In this document: positions 18,115-29,284 of the stretch, in pieces
How positions within the stretch are numbered: the stretch's first letter is position 1
How the letters are laid out: every line of letters starts with the position of its first letter
Source of the DNA: an uncultured Muribaculaceae bacterium
Lineage (GTDB): Bacteria; Bacteroidota; Bacteroidia; Bacteroidales; Muribaculaceae
Length of the DNA stretch: 64,000 nt
NCBI GenBank assembly: GCA_947629175.1
Contig: CANRCT010000007.1
Span: 22,136 to 86,135 of the forward strand
Direction: 5' to 3'
Notes under the pieces: generated by a model
The model's input: only the letters and a program-made list of their open reading frames with translations
What the model was told of the DNA's origin: nothing
Database searches by the model: none
Position numbers and translations under genes: made by a program

Positions 18115-20948
18115 AATGGTTCGTTTTCTTCTTCTCCCGGCTCCGCCGCTTCGGCACGGTCGGTGGCGGCGGCTTCGGTGATGCGCAGGTATTCGTCGAG
18201 CGAGAGGCCGGCGCCGAGCAGCCGGGTGAAGTCGGGCTGCGAGATGACGATGGGACGGACGTCGGGAGTAAGCCCCGACTCGGGGGCGGCAAGAAGCATG
18301 GCGAGATAGCGCTCGGCTTCGGCGCGGTCGTTGAAGCCTCTGACGGCGAGCAGTCCGAGCGGGCCGAACTGCATCAGCTCCAGATCGAAGTCGCGCACTT
18401 CGAAGGTGGTGAAGTTATAGCTCGCAACATCGTAGAGCAGCTGATTTGGACTGACTGTGTCGACGGCAAATGCAAGAAGCAACATGTGGGGCGCCGAGTC
18501 GTCGTGATCGAACGCTACCGGAGGCACGCTGTCGGAGTCAGCGGTCAGAGCTGAATCGGCTGTCAGTCTTACCGACCAGATCATGCCGCGCACGTTGGCG
18601 CCCGTCGAGTTGATCCTGCGCCCCTTGAGGCTTTCGCGCAGCCATCCGGCGGCCAGAGGGCTGACGTCGGCATCAGGATAGGATTCGACAAGATCCTTGA
18701 GTCGCGACTGGAATCCGGCGGCATCGCCCTGCGTGGCGTAGGTCAGCGCGTCGATGAAAAGAAATTTGGGCAGAATCGGGCTTGTAGGCCAGTGGTCCGC
18801 GGCATACCGGGCGGCGCTGCGCACTGAGTCGTTGTCATCGGCCAGATAGGCTTCGTAGGCCTCGGCATAGAGCCGCTCCTGGCGCGAGTGCATCTCTTTG
18901 AGGTCGCGCAGATAGTCGGGATTGGCCATGGCGCTGCCGAGCGGCGTGTCGGCAAACTCGCCGGCCATCAGCAGTCGCCAGCGTTCGGCCTCCTCATTGT
19001 CGCCGGTGCGGGCTGCCATGAGGTAGAGATTGTGGTACAGCTCGGGGCGGTATACGTTGTCGGGGTACTGGCGCAGGAGCCGGTCCCAGTGGCGCCGGGC
19101 CTCGGTGTAGTCGTCGAGCTTGTCCTTCAGGATGAGTCCCATGTTGAAGAGCCCCTCCTGTATGGCTTCGTGGGCTTTATGGCGCGAAAGGCTGTCGGAG
19201 GGGATCTGTGCCAGCAGCGATGCTCGCGACAGTCCGCCGGATTCTTCGCCTGACGCTCTTGAAGCGTCAGGCGAGGGGGTGGCGGCTGTACTGTCGGAAG
19301 CCGCGAGGTCACCGATTTCCTCACCACCGGCTATGTCGGCGAATGTCGCCTTGTCGCGCCGGCGCCAGTTGTCCTCCGGCTTGCGGGTGCCCCATCTGCG
19401 GCGGAACTCCGCGCGGCCCGACTCCACGGCCTGACGGTTGTAGAAATACCACGCGCCCTCCGCCTCCTGGCGCGCAAAAGTGGCGGGAGCCGAAGCAGCG
19501 CTTCCGGCTGTGGGGATGTCGGCCGGATTGTCGGCGGCCGCTGCATCGCGGCGCTGGCGCTCCTCCTCTTCGGCGCGTGCCTTGTCGGCCTCGCGCTGCC
19601 GCTCGATGATGGCGTCGATTACGGCCAGCCGCTCGGCTTCGGGCATGTCGGCAAGGCGCAGCAGGGAGTCGTTGAGGCTGACGGTGCGGGAGTAGACGGC
19701 GAGCTCGTCGAGCACGTCGCTGCGGTCGCGTATCTGCCTGATGCCTTCGAAATCGTCGGGAAGCAGGGCCACGGCCTCGGCATAGCATGGCTGTGCATGG
19801 TCGTAGTCGGCACGCCCGAAGTAGAGCCGGCCCAAGGCGAGGCGGGCAAGAGCCATGTCGACTCCTCGCCGCTCCGATTTGTCGGCGGCAAGGGCATAGG
19901 AGTGCATGGCCATGGCTGTGTCGCCCAGAGCCATGTGGATATTTCCGGCGGCATAGTGTATCTGGTCGAGATAGCGGGCGTTGCGGTCGTAGCGTGTCAT
20001 CCGGCCGAGGGCTTTGAGCTCGCCGCGGAGCTTTTCGGGCGACATGGCGTCGAGACCCACAGTCTCGCTGCGTCTGATCCGGGCATTGAATCTCATGGAG
20101 TAGGGCGACGATGCGCTTCCCTCCACCCGGCGGAACGCTTCGGCGGCTCCGCTCTTGTCGCCCGCGGCGAGCATTGCCTGACCGAGAAGATAGGTCAGCC
20201 GTGTCTTCTGATATCCGCGGGCTGTAGAGGCAGCCTGCCGCAGCGGGGCTACGGCTCCCTGCCAGTCGCGCCGTGCCAGAGCTATTCCCGCGCGGGCCAG
20301 CGAGTATTGATGGCGTAGTTCGGGGCTGACGAGATCGCTCTCCCTGACGCGTCCGAGCGTGGCCTCGGCTTCGCCGGTCCAGCCTTCGGCGAGATAGCTG
20401 CGGGCCTGCCATATGCGCGCTTCGGCCACTGTCTCCGGCAGCCATGTGAAATGGTTGGCCACATACATGAATGTAGTGGCCGCCGGCAGGAACTCGCCGT
20501 CCATGTAGCGGGAGCGGGCCAGCAGCATCCAGGCATTGTGGAGGTAGGGATTATATTCCTCGCGCTGCATCCACCGGCGGTATTCGGGATCTGAGCGGCG
20601 TCCCGGCTGGCGTCGCGGCTTCTTCTTGATCGAACGGAGGCGTATCGCTTTCTGCGCTTTTTCAATGGAGCGGCCGAAGTCGCCCTGCGGCTGTGGGGCT
20701 TTCGGATCGTGGCGCGCTTCTGCGGGGTGCAGAGGGAGCATGCGGGTAAAGTCGTCATCGTAATTGCGCTCCATGTCGCGGAGCGTCTGACGGTAGTGCT
20801 CCTCGCCGTTGAACATTATGTTGTAGCGCGTGATGAAGGCCTGATACTGACGGTTGGCGGCGCTGTTTTTGCGGGCCGAGCATCCGGGCGCCGACAGCAG
20901 CGCCGCGACGGCCGCGATCCAGAGTAAGAGCTTCGTCAGTCTATGCAT
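18111..20948 (-). CDS. porW: PorW/SprE: T9SS-associated TPR lipoprotein
   Basis: 945 aa. The signal peptide ends in a lipobox with Cys23 (LLSAPGCSARKN), followed by ANRQYQAFITRYNIMFNGEE, the conserved opening of the PorW/SprE family, then PHPAEARHDPKAPQP, KAQKAIRLRSIKKKP and REEYNPYLHNAWMLLARS. The rest is helical with tetratricopeptide-like units and an Asp/Ala-rich linker. PorW is a periplasmic outer-membrane-bound lipoprotein needed for type IX secretion; SprE is its Flavobacterium counterpart. The C-terminal region (LLLAFAVDTVSPNQLLYDVA) is also typical. The start is fixed by the signal peptide. Confidence 0.85.
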   Translation of the reverse strand: MHRLTKLLLWIAAVAALLSAPGCSARKNSAANRQYQAFITRYNIMFNGEEHYRQTLRDMERNYDDDFTRMLPLHPAEARHDPKAPQPQGDFGRSIEKAQKAIRLRSIKKKPRRQPGRRSDPEYRRWMQREEYNPYLHNAWMLLARSRYMDGEFLPAATTFMYVANHFTWLPETVAEARIWQARSYLAEGWTGEAEATLGRVRESDLVSPELRHQYSLARAGIALARRDWQGAVAPLRQAASTARGYQKTRLTYLLGQAMLAAGDKSGAAEAFRRVEGSASSPYSMRFNARIRRSETVGLDAMSPEKLRGELKALGRMTRYDRNARYLDQIHYAAGNIHMALGDTAMAMHSYALAADKSERRGVDMALARLALGRLYFGRADYDHAQPCYAEAVALLPDDFEGIRQIRDRSDVLDELAVYSRTVSLNDSLLRLADMPEAERLAVIDAIIERQREADKARAEEEERQRRDAAAADNPADIPTAGSAASAPATFARQEAEGAWYFYNRQAVESGRAEFRRRWGTRKPEDNWRRRDKATFADIAGGEEIGDLAASDSTAATPSPDASRASGEESGGLSRASLLAQIPSDSLSRHKAHEAIQEGLFNMGLILKDKLDDYTEARRHWDRLLRQYPDNVYRPELYHNLYLMAARTGDNEEAERWRLLMAGEFADTPLGSAMANPDYLRDLKEMHSRQERLYAEAYEAYLADDNDSVRSAARYAADHWPTSPILPKFLFIDALTYATQGDAAGFQSRLKDLVESYPDADVSPLAAGWLRESLKGRRINSTGANVRGMIWSVRLTADSALTADSDSVPPVAFDHDDSAPHMLLLAFAVDTVSPNQLLYDVASYNFTTFEVRDFDLELMQFGPLGLLAVRGFNDRAEAERYLAMLLAAPESGLTPDVRPIVISQPDFTRLLGAGLSLDEYLRITEAAATDRAEAAEPGEEENEPL

Positions 20949-20952
20949 GCGG

Positions 20953-20960
20953 CAAAGTTA
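20953..20960 (-). promoter_or_regulatory. -7 box 4 nt before the porW start codon
   Basis: TAACTTTG on the minus strand; only CCGC separates it from the ATG at 20948. This implies a leaderless or nearly leaderless mRNA. The -33 region is weak. Confidence 0.5.
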
Positions 20961-20992
20961 GCGAAAAATCGGAAGATTGAGACCGCTGATTC

Positions 20993-21019
20993 AGCTATAA
21001 TAGCTAAAATAGCTAAGAT
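20993..21019. repeat. 9-bp tandem repeat AGCTANNAT, three units
   Basis: Units agctataat, agctaaaat, agctaagat, beside the groEL hairpin. Related to the five-unit array at 2276-2320. Confidence 0.7.
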
Positions 21020-21027
21020 ATAAAGGA

Positions 21028-21063
21028 GAGAGTGCCCGCGGTCGCAAAACCGCGGGCACTCTC
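21028..21063 (-). terminator. groEL terminator hairpin
   Basis: Perfect 15-bp stem GAGAGTGCCCGCGGT / ACCGCGGGCACTCTC with a 6-nt loop, 26 nt after the groEL stop codon. A T-rich stretch (TCCTTTATATCTT) follows on the minus strand. Confidence 0.8.
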
Positions 21064-21088
21064 CTGATAAATATTTTCGGTCAGAGGC

Positions 21089-22750
<1,662 letters not shown>

Positions 22751-22782
22751 TTATGTTCGGTCATGAGGGAGGCGCGCCCCAG

Positions 22783-23058
22783 TCAGTCCTCTACGATAGC
22801 GAGGATGTCGCTCTGACGCATGATGAGGTATTTCTCGCCCTCGAATTCGATTTCGTTGCCTGAATATTTGCCATAGAGCACGGTGTCGCCGGCCTTGACG
22901 GTCATCTCCTCATCTTTTGTGCCGCAGCCTGCAGCGACTACGGTGCCTTTGAGGGGCTTCTCTTTGGCGGAATCGGGGATGATGATTCCGGCCATTGTCA
23001 CTTCTTCAGCGGGGACGGGTTTGATCAGCACCCGGTCGGCCAATGGTTTGATGTTCAT
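22783..23058 (-). CDS. groES: co-chaperonin GroES (Hsp10)
   Basis: 91 aa. GroES forms the heptameric lid of the GroEL chamber. The N-terminal [14 protein letters not shown], the mobile-loop segment [18 protein letters not shown] (GIIIP binds GroEL) and the C-terminal [14 protein letters not shown] are all typical. It is first in the groES-groEL operon. I could not find a CIRCE element or a clear TAnnTTTG box in the 180-bp gap between it and tcdA. Confidence 0.97.
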   Translation of the reverse strand: MNIKPLADRVLIKPVPAEEVTMAGIIIPDSAKEKPLKGTVVAAGCGTKDEEMTVKAGDTVLYGKYSGNEIEFEGEKYLIMRQSDILAIVED

Positions 23059-23239
23059 GATTCGGTAGAATTTGTTTATTGTTTTTGTTTATGTTTGCTT
23101 TGATGTCGCATTAGTGTCAATGCATATTCCGTGCCAAAGCGCGGTCGTGTCAGTCGGTCTGCCAAAATGGCAATAGGGCGTGGAGCCGCAATGGCATCAG
23201 AGAGTGAACGCCGCTGACCGGAGTAAAGTTCACGCCGAT

Positions 23240-23995
23240 CTACCTCTTGGCGTCACGGGGCTGACGCAGCAGGCTTTCGATGGCCAGGCCGGCCAAAGTG
23301 AATCCGAATATGGCCGTGATGTGGCAGAGGGCGCCGTTGACGGCCCGCTTGCCGTAGGTCATGGAGCCGTCGGCCTCCGGTTCGTCGCCGGCATTGGCGA
23401 GAAGCTGCGGGGAGTAGACGCAGCGGAATTTGCGGCGAGGCATCGTGGCGTCGCGCTTGAACCGCCGTCGCAGCGCGGCGGCGAGCGGGCAACCCTTGAC
23501 CTGCCAGAACTCGGCCACGCTCACCTGCGTCGGATCCGACTTCAGTGCGGCTCCCATCGAGGAGAAGAGGCGTGTGGAAGGGGTGGAAGTGGCGTGGAGT
23601 ATCAGGGCGGCCTTGTCGGCGAGGGAATCGATAGCGTCGATGGTGACGTCGTATGCGCCGAGGTCGAAAGCGGCGGCGTTGTCGGCCGTATATCTCTGTT
23701 TCATGACAGTCAGCCGAAGCGACGGATTGATGTCGAGAAGCCGCTCGGCGAGTATGTCGGCTTTTTGGGCGCCTACGGTCGATGTCGTGGCCATGACCTG
23801 GCGGTTGATGTTGGTGACGGCTATTTCGTCGGGGTCTACGATGGTGATGCGTCCTATGCCGGTGCGGACGAGGCTTTCGGCAGTCCAGCCGCCGACACCT
23901 CCGATACCCAGCACGATGGCTGACGCGCCGGCGAGGCGCTCCATGGCCTCGTCGCCTATGAGGCGGCGCGTGCGGTCAAAAATTCGGTCGGTCAC
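23240..23995 (-). CDS. tcdA: tRNA threonylcarbamoyladenosine dehydratase TcdA (CsdL)
   Basis: 251 aa from a GTG start at 23995. TcdA is an E1/MoeB/ThiF-like enzyme that uses ATP to cyclise t6A37 to ct6A37. Visible features are the nucleotide-binding GIGGVGGWTAESLVRTG, the acidic DPDEIAVTNINRQ motif, TIDAIDSLADKAAL and a C-terminal hydrophobic segment (CHITAIFGFTLAGLAIESLL). An open frame continues upstream to 24466, but it runs out of frame through the neighbour, so it is not coding. The GTG overlaps the stop of the 117-aa gene (GTGA, 23992-23995), implying coupled translation. No CsdA/CsdE partner is nearby. Confidence 0.85.
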   Translation of the reverse strand: MTDRIFDRTRRLIGDEAMERLAGASAIVLGIGGVGGWTAESLVRTGIGRITIVDPDEIAVTNINRQVMATTSTVGAQKADILAERLLDINPSLRLTVMKQRYTADNAAAFDLGAYDVTIDAIDSLADKAALILHATSTPSTRLFSSMGAALKSDPTQVSVAEFWQVKGCPLAAALRRRFKRDATMPRRKFRCVYSPQLLANAGDEPEADGSMTYGKRAVNGALCHITAIFGFTLAGLAIESLLRQPRDAKR

Positions 23996-24345
23996 GGTTC
24001 GGGATTTGAAAGGTTGTAGCGCAGCCGGTCGATGATCGATGGCCGCTCCTGGCGGATGTGCACCGACGTGCGGTCGGTCTCCTTGTCGAGAAACACTATG
24101 GAGCTGTGGAGCGCCACTGCCACGCAGTCGTCGAAATCTATTATGCCGTGGATGTGGCCCAGAGGAAGACTGTGGAACGGCGAGCTCTCCGGTATGCTGC
24201 CTATTATCAGGGAATCGCCGTCGATCCCTATGGCATGTTCGAGAGGCAGCTGCTCGAAGAGCAGCGCTATGTCGAGCTCCTCGGGAGATGCCGGCCGACG
24301 CTTGCAGGTCTTGTAGATCGTATCGATTACTTTCTTTGTTACCAT
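23992..24345 (-). CDS. conserved-looking cytoplasmic protein of unknown function, 117 aa
   Basis: Begins MVTKKVIDTIYKTCKRRPAS, then an acidic helical part (PEELDIALLFEQLP), a beta-like part (HAIGIDGDSLIIGSI, SPFHSLPLGHIHGIIDF) and a charged tail. There is no signal peptide or membrane helix. I do not recognise the family. Its stop codon overlaps the tcdA GTG by 4 bp, and this coupling is the main reason to accept it over the longer tcdA-frame ORF. The protein may be tied to the same RNA-modification function, but that is inference from position only. Confidence 0.6.
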   Translation of the reverse strand: MVTKKVIDTIYKTCKRRPASPEELDIALLFEQLPLEHAIGIDGDSLIIGSIPESSPFHSLPLGHIHGIIDFDDCVAVALHSSIVFLDKETDRTSVHIRQERPSIIDRLRYNLSNPEP

Positions 24346-24469
24346 GTTTTTTCCATCTGGTCGTGGTGGCTTTCCGGCGGTCTTGCGGGCGCCGGCGCTC
24401 TGTTTTCTGATTATAACGGAGCAGGCGCGGATATTGTTTTACGGCGTAGACCGATAGGTGACACATAAA

Positions 24470-24508
24470 AAGCGCTCCGATCCGCGCATGAGGGAGATCG
24501 GAGCGCTT
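24470..24508 (-). terminator. terminator of the methylmalonyl-CoA decarboxylase operon
   Basis: Perfect 13-bp stem AAGCGCTCCGATC / GATCGGAGCGCTT, followed on the minus strand by TTTTATG; 21 nt after the mmdB stop codon. Confidence 0.85.
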
Positions 24509-24529
24509 GTGATGCAGATATGTCCGCGG

Positions 24530-25687
24530 TCAGGCGAGGAATCCGAGAAGGACGCCTGCGGCGACTGCCGAGCCGATGACGCCGGCCACGTTGGGGCCCA
24601 TGGCGTGCATCAGCAGGTAGTTGGACGGATCGTATTCCAGACCGAGGTTGTTGGAGATACGGGCCGACATCGGCACTGCCGACACGCCGGCGTTGCCGAT
24701 CAGCGGGTTGATCTTCTTGTTCTTCGGCAGGAAGAGGTTGAATATCTTCACGAAGAGCACGCCCGACGACGATGCGATGATAAACGCCATGAAGCCGAGG
24801 GCGAAGATGCCGATGGTCTGTGCGGTCAGGAACTCCGATGCCTGGGTGGATGCGCCGACGGTCATTCCGAGAAGGATGGTGACGATGTCGGTCAGGGCGT
24901 TGCTGGCGGTCTTGGCCAGACGCGTGCAGACGCCGCATTCACGCAGAAGGTTGCCGAAGAAGAGCATGCCGAGCAGAGGAATGCCCGAAGGCACTACGAA
25001 GCAGGTGAGCAGCAGGCCCAGGATCGGGAAGATGATCTTCTCGTTCTGCGACACGGCGCGGGCCGGTTTCATCTTGATCAGACGCTCGTTTTTGGTGGTG
25101 AAGAGGCGCATCAGAGGGGGCTGGATCACCGGTACGAGGGCCATATAGGAGTAGGCCGATACTGCTATGGCGCCCATCAGGTTGGGAGCGAGTTTCGACG
25201 ACAGGAATATGGCAGTGGGGCCGTCGGCGCCGCCGATGATGGCGATGGCGCCGGCCTGGTCGGGCGTGAAGCCCAGCAGCAGGGCCACCATGTAGGCGCC
25301 GAAGATGCCAAACTGGGCTGCGGCTCCGATGAGCATCAGCTTCGGGTTGGCTATCAGGGCGGAGAAGTCGGTCATGGCGCCGATGCCGAGGAATATCAGC
25401 GGGGGGTACCATCCGGCCGATACGCCGTTGTAGAGGATGTTGAGCACGGAGCCCTCCTCATAGATGCCTACGTCGAGACCTGCGGTGGTGTTGAACGGAA
25501 TGTTGCCTATCAGTATGCCGAAGCCTATCGGCACGAGGAGCATCGGCTCGAAGTCTTTCTTGATGGCAAGCCATATGAAGAAAAGACCTACGGCCAGCAT
25601 GACGAAATGCTCCCATGTAGCGTTATGGAATCCTGTGAGGATCCAGAACTGATGGAGATTGTTGGCTAAGAAATCACCGAATGACAT
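24530..25687 (-). CDS. mmdB: Na+-pumping decarboxylase beta subunit (methylmalonyl-CoA/oxaloacetate type)
   Basis: 385 aa, very hydrophobic with many membrane helices. The beta subunit removes CO2 from carboxybiotin and couples this to Na+ export across the inner membrane. Typical signatures are [30 protein letters not shown] (Na+-site region with the conserved Asp), [26 protein letters not shown] and the C-terminal [16 protein letters not shown]. It is the last gene of the operon, after the biotin carrier. Neighbouring mce and mmdA favour methylmalonyl-CoA over oxaloacetate as substrate. Confidence 0.92.
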   Translation of the reverse strand: MSFGDFLANNLHQFWILTGFHNATWEHFVMLAVGLFFIWLAIKKDFEPMLLVPIGFGILIGNIPFNTTAGLDVGIYEEGSVLNILYNGVSAGWYPPLIFLGIGAMTDFSALIANPKLMLIGAAAQFGIFGAYMVALLLGFTPDQAGAIAIIGGADGPTAIFLSSKLAPNLMGAIAVSAYSYMALVPVIQPPLMRLFTTKNERLIKMKPARAVSQNEKIIFPILGLLLTCFVVPSGIPLLGMLFFGNLLRECGVCTRLAKTASNALTDIVTILLGMTVGASTQASEFLTAQTIGIFALGFMAFIIASSSGVLFVKIFNLFLPKNKKINPLIGNAGVSAVPMSARISNNLGLEYDPSNYLLMHAMGPNVAGVIGSAVAAGVLLGFLA

Positions 25688-25729
25688 AGCTTCTTTGTTT
25701 TATAGCTGTGGGTAATCAGGTGTTTCCTA

Positions 25730-26164
25730 TCATTCGAGGGTGATGAGCACTGCGCCTTCGAGCACGGCTTCGCCCTGGCCTACGCTGACAGAGGCCACTT
25801 TGCCGTCGCGGCCGGCGTGGATGGCGTTCTCCATCTTCATGGCTTCGAGCATCACTACAGTATCGGCTGCCTTGACGGTGTCGCCCGGCTTGACGAGTAC
25901 GGAGAGGATGGTGCCGGGGAGAGGCGCCTTCACCTGATGGCCCGAACCGGTGGCTTTCGGAGTGGCTATCACCTTGGCTCCGCTCTCGGTGCGCGGCGCT
26001 GCCGACGGACGCGGTGCGTTGACTATGTTGACCGGCTTGTCCTTGCGTTCAAGCTCCACCTTGTAGGGGATGCCGTTGACTTCAACCTGGGCTGAATTGT
26101 TGTCGATGTCGCCCACGGCTACCTTGTAGGTGTTGCCGTTGATCTTATATTTGTATTCTTTCAT
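25730..26164 (-). CDS. mmdC: biotin carrier subunit of the Na+-pumping decarboxylase
   Basis: 144 aa. The C-terminal half is a biotinyl domain with the lysine motif EAMKMEN and closing AVLEGAVLITLE. An Ala/Pro-rich linker (APRPSAAPRTESGAKV) joins it to an N-terminal beta-rich segment (MKEYKYKINGNTYKVAV) that probably docks on the complex. It carries CO2 from the carboxyltransferase to the membrane beta subunit. It lies between the OadG-type gene and mmdB in one operon, 42 bp before the mmdB start. Confidence 0.92.
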   Translation of the reverse strand: MKEYKYKINGNTYKVAVGDIDNNSAQVEVNGIPYKVELERKDKPVNIVNAPRPSAAPRTESGAKVIATPKATGSGHQVKAPLPGTILSVLVKPGDTVKAADTVVMLEAMKMENAIHAGRDGKVASVSVGQGEAVLEGAVLITLE

Positions 26165-26214
26165 TTCGTTTGATGATATGAGATGTTGTTAAGGGGTGAT
26201 GGACGGGCCTCGTG

Positions 26215-27129
26215 TCAGTGGCGCGGTGCCTGACGCATGTTGTAGATTTTGGAGTTCCACGGCGAGTAGGCCTTGCGCACCTTGTTGATGGTGAGCACGG
26301 TGTTCTCGCGGTCGTGGGCGTCGAGATGCTCGTGGAGCGCCATGGCGATGGCGGCGATGGCCTCGCCCGAGTCGGAGTCGGGACGGTCTTCGCGTGAAAG
26401 CTCCTGAAGCTTCGATCCCTGCGACTTAGCTTTGTTGCCCTTCGAGTAGCGTTCGCCGATCTTGCTGATGATGTAGAAGCATACCGAGAGAAGCAGCAGG
26501 GCGGAGAACACTATGGCCATGGCCATGACGGTCATGCCGAAGCCATTCTTGTCGCGCTCGGCGAACATCTCTACCTTGGAATTGGTGTCGCGGATCACGT
26601 TGGCCGAGCTGGGGGTCACGTGGGATCCCTCCGAACCGTCGCGCACCTCCCACTCTCCGGTGCCGTCTTCAGAGCGGGCATAGGTGGTGTTGGGCGCGAG
26701 CGATGCGGGCACCGTCACTTCGTCGATCAGGGTTTTGCCGTCGGCGTCATAAACGCCGATCCAGTTGTCCTGACCCGGGCGCAGGGTGAAATTCATGTGG
26801 AACGTGCCTTTCGTCGGCTCGCCGTCGGCCCAGAAGATCACGTGCTGGCGCTTGGGAATACGGGTGTTGACGTCGCCAAGAGGCACGGGGTATTTCTTCG
26901 GATCGGACGGGTCGTCGGTGATGAACACGCTCGATATCTCGAGCGGCGCGAAAGTGGAGTTGAAGAGCTCCACCCAGGCGCTGCGGCGGCCGTAGTCGTC
27001 GACGACGCTGCTGTCGTTGGTCACCATCACCTCATTAAGGCGCAGCCCCCTGCGGCCCTGTGCCGAGGCGTCGTTCGCCGCGAAGAGAGCCGCTGCTGCC
27101 ACCAGCGCCGTTATAAAGATTTTCTTCAT
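26215..27129 (-). CDS. OadG-type small decarboxylase subunit fused to a secreted lamin-tail-like domain
   Basis: 304 aa. The ATG at 27129 gives a signal peptide (MKKIFITALVAAAALFAAND). Residues of about 27-170 form a beta domain that resembles lamin-tail domains (LRLNEVMVTNDSSVVDDYG, WVELFNSTFAPLEISS, FWADGEPTKGTFHMNFTL). One membrane helix follows (GMTVMAMAIVFSALLLLSVC) and then a charged cytoplasmic tail with an OadG-like ending. Classic gamma subunits are short (about 80-120 aa) and help to assemble the decarboxylase; here the extra periplasmic domain is large. Position between mmdA and mmdC supports the subunit role. The ORF extension to 27165 overlaps mmdA and is not needed. Confidence 0.75.
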   Translation of the reverse strand: MKKIFITALVAAAALFAANDASAQGRRGLRLNEVMVTNDSSVVDDYGRRSAWVELFNSTFAPLEISSVFITDDPSDPKKYPVPLGDVNTRIPKRQHVIFWADGEPTKGTFHMNFTLRPGQDNWIGVYDADGKTLIDEVTVPASLAPNTTYARSEDGTGEWEVRDGSEGSHVTPSSANVIRDTNSKVEMFAERDKNGFGMTVMAMAIVFSALLLLSVCFYIISKIGERYSKGNKAKSQGSKLQELSREDRPDSDSGEAIAAIAMALHEHLDAHDRENTVLTINKVRKAYSPWNSKIYNMRQAPRH

Positions 27130-27145
27130 GATGCGGACTGGTTTG

Positions 27146-28699
27146 TTAGAGAGGTATGTTGCCATGTTTCTTGGCAGGATTGGTGAGTTTCTTGGTGGCG
27201 AGCTGCTGCAGGGCGCGGATAATGCGGAAGCGGGTGTTGCGCGGCTCGATCACGTCGTCGATATATCCGTAGCGGGCTGCATTGTAGGGGTTGCAGAAGA
27301 GCTTGTTGTACTCGTCCTCCTTCTCCTTGAGTACGGCAGCGGGATCGGCCGACTCCTTGGCTTCCTTGGCGTAGAGCACCTCTACGGCTCCGGCGCCGCC
27401 CATCACGGCGATCTCGGCCGTGGGCCATGCGTAGTTCATGTCGCCGCGGAGCTGCTTGCAGCTCATCACGATGTGGGATCCGCCGTAGCTCTTGCGCAGG
27501 GTCACGGTCACCTTGGGAACGGTGGCTTCTCCGTAGGCATAGAGCAGCTTGGCGCCGTGGAGTATGACGCCGTTGTATTCCTGACCGGTGCCGGGAAGGA
27601 ATCCGGGCACGTCGACGAGTGTCACCAGAGGTATGTTGAAGGCGTCGCAGAAGCGCACGAAGCGAGCTGCCTTGCGCGAGGCGTTGCTGTCGAGCACGCC
27701 TGCCAGATATTTGGGCTGGTTGGCCACGATGCCTACGCTCTGGCCGTTGAAGCGGGCGAAGCCGATGATGATGTTCTTGGCGTAGTCGCGCTGCACTTCG
27801 AGGAATTCACCGTTGTCGATGATGGCGCCGATCACCTCATACATGTCGTAGGGACGGTTGGCCGAGTCGGGGATGATCTCGTTGAGCGAGTCCTCCAGGC
27901 GGTCGATCGGGTCGTCGCAGGGCACTACCGGCGGCTCCTCAAGGTTGTTCTGGGGTATATAGCTGAAGAGCTTGCGTATCACTTTCAGGCACTCCTCGCC
28001 GTCTTCGGCGGCAAAGTGGGCCACGCCGCTCTTGGAGGAGTGGACCTCGGCTCCGCCGAGCTGATCCTGGGTGACATCCTCTCCCGTGACGGTCTTCACC
28101 ACCTTCGGGCCGGTAAGGAACATGTAGGAGATCCCCTTGGTCATGATCGTGAAGTCGGTGAGGGCGGGGGAGTAGACGGCTCCGCCGGCGCAGGGACCGA
28201 GAATGCCGGATATCTGGGGTATGACGCCCGATGCGAGGATATTGCGCTGGAATATCTCAGAGTAGCCGGCGAGGGCGTTGATGCCCTCCTGGATGCGTGC
28301 GCCTCCGGAGTCGTTGAGGCCGATGACGGGAGCACCCATCTTCATGGCCATATCCATGATCTTGCATATCTTGAGGGCCATGGTCTCGCTGAGAGATCCG
28401 CCGAACACGGTGAAGTCCTGGGCGAAGACGTAGACGAGACGGCCTTCGATCGTGCCGTAGCCGGTGACGACGCCGTCGCCGAGATAGCTTTTCTTTTCCT
28501 GTCCGAAGTTGTGGCAGCGGTGGCGCACAAACATGTCGATCTCCTCGAACGAGCCCTCGTCGAGGAGCTGTGCGATACGTTCGCGTGCGGTGTATTTGCC
28601 GCGCGCATGCTGTTTCTCGATGGCCTTTTCGCCGCCTCCGAGACGAGCTTCATTGCGGAGCGCTATAAGCTCCTGCACCTTTTCAAGCTGGTTGCTCAT
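27146..28699 (-). CDS. mmdA: methylmalonyl-CoA decarboxylase carboxyltransferase alpha subunit
   Basis: 517 aa, the usual length of the acyl-CoA carboxyltransferase family (PccB/MmdA). It moves the carboxyl group of (S)-methylmalonyl-CoA to biotin and releases propionyl-CoA. Signatures are the two carboxyltransferase halves with [70 protein letters not shown] and [16 protein letters not shown]. It could in principle serve a propionyl-CoA carboxylase, but the adjacent Na+-pump beta and OadG-type subunits argue for decarboxylation. It follows mce by 56 bp. Confidence 0.93.
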   Translation of the reverse strand: MSNQLEKVQELIALRNEARLGGGEKAIEKQHARGKYTARERIAQLLDEGSFEEIDMFVRHRCHNFGQEKKSYLGDGVVTGYGTIEGRLVYVFAQDFTVFGGSLSETMALKICKIMDMAMKMGAPVIGLNDSGGARIQEGINALAGYSEIFQRNILASGVIPQISGILGPCAGGAVYSPALTDFTIMTKGISYMFLTGPKVVKTVTGEDVTQDQLGGAEVHSSKSGVAHFAAEDGEECLKVIRKLFSYIPQNNLEEPPVVPCDDPIDRLEDSLNEIIPDSANRPYDMYEVIGAIIDNGEFLEVQRDYAKNIIIGFARFNGQSVGIVANQPKYLAGVLDSNASRKAARFVRFCDAFNIPLVTLVDVPGFLPGTGQEYNGVILHGAKLLYAYGEATVPKVTVTLRKSYGGSHIVMSCKQLRGDMNYAWPTAEIAVMGGAGAVEVLYAKEAKESADPAAVLKEKEDEYNKLFCNPYNAARYGYIDDVIEPRNTRFRIIRALQQLATKKLTNPAKKHGNIPL

Positions 28700-28755
28700 A
28701 TAGTAAGATTGAATTTTTTTTCGTGAGATTTCTTGTCAGAGTGGCCGGAGCCGGT

Positions 28756-29178
28756 TCACTTTTTTGCGGGATCCTCGCAGAGCTCCACGAGCGTGCCTAC
28801 CGACGATTTCGGGTGGATGAAGGCGATATTGAGGCCCTCGGCTCCCTTGCGGGGCGCCTTGTCGATGAGGCGTCCGCCCTTTTCCTCGATTTCGGCGAGT
28901 GCGTTGGCCACGCCGTCCTCCACAGCGAAAGCTATGTGCTGTATGCCGCCGCGACCGCCGTTGTTGGCGATAAACTTGGCTATGGCGCTGTCCTCGGCCG
29001 TGGGCTCAAGAAGCTCGATTTTGGTCTGTCCGACACGGAAGAAAGCTGTGCGCACTTTCTGGTCGGCCACTTCCTCGATGGCGAAGCATTTGAGGCCGAG
29101 CATATTTTCGTAGAAGGGGATTGCCTCGTCGAGGCTCGGCACGGCTATGCCGACGTGTTCGATGTGGGAAATGTCCAT
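28756..29178 (-). CDS. mce: methylmalonyl-CoA epimerase
   Basis: 140 aa. It interconverts (R)- and (S)-methylmalonyl-CoA, linking methylmalonyl-CoA mutase to the decarboxylase encoded downstream. It has the vicinal-oxygen-chelate fold: ISHIEHVGIAVPSLDEAI at the N-terminus (metal His), GIQHIAFAVEDGVANAL (metal His) and FIHPKSSVGTLVELCE (metal Glu). Length is typical. It is the first gene of the operon. Confidence 0.94.
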   Translation of the reverse strand: MDISHIEHVGIAVPSLDEAIPFYENMLGLKCFAIEEVADQKVRTAFFRVGQTKIELLEPTAEDSAIAKFIANNGGRGGIQHIAFAVEDGVANALAEIEEKGGRLIDKAPRKGAEGLNIAFIHPKSSVGTLVELCEDPAKK

Positions 29179-29284
29179 TGTGGATAAAATGAAGATGTTT
29201 GTAATGATTTGTTATTCAGTGACTATACGCGCATTGCGGCATTCCGGGCCGACACTGTCGCCCGCCTGATGCCGCTTTGCACCG

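Noticed and set aside
23996..24466. N-terminal extension of tcdA by about 157 residues
   Set aside because: The extension overlaps the 117-aa gene out of frame and is Arg/His-rich nonsense; the ThiF-like fold starts at the GTG.
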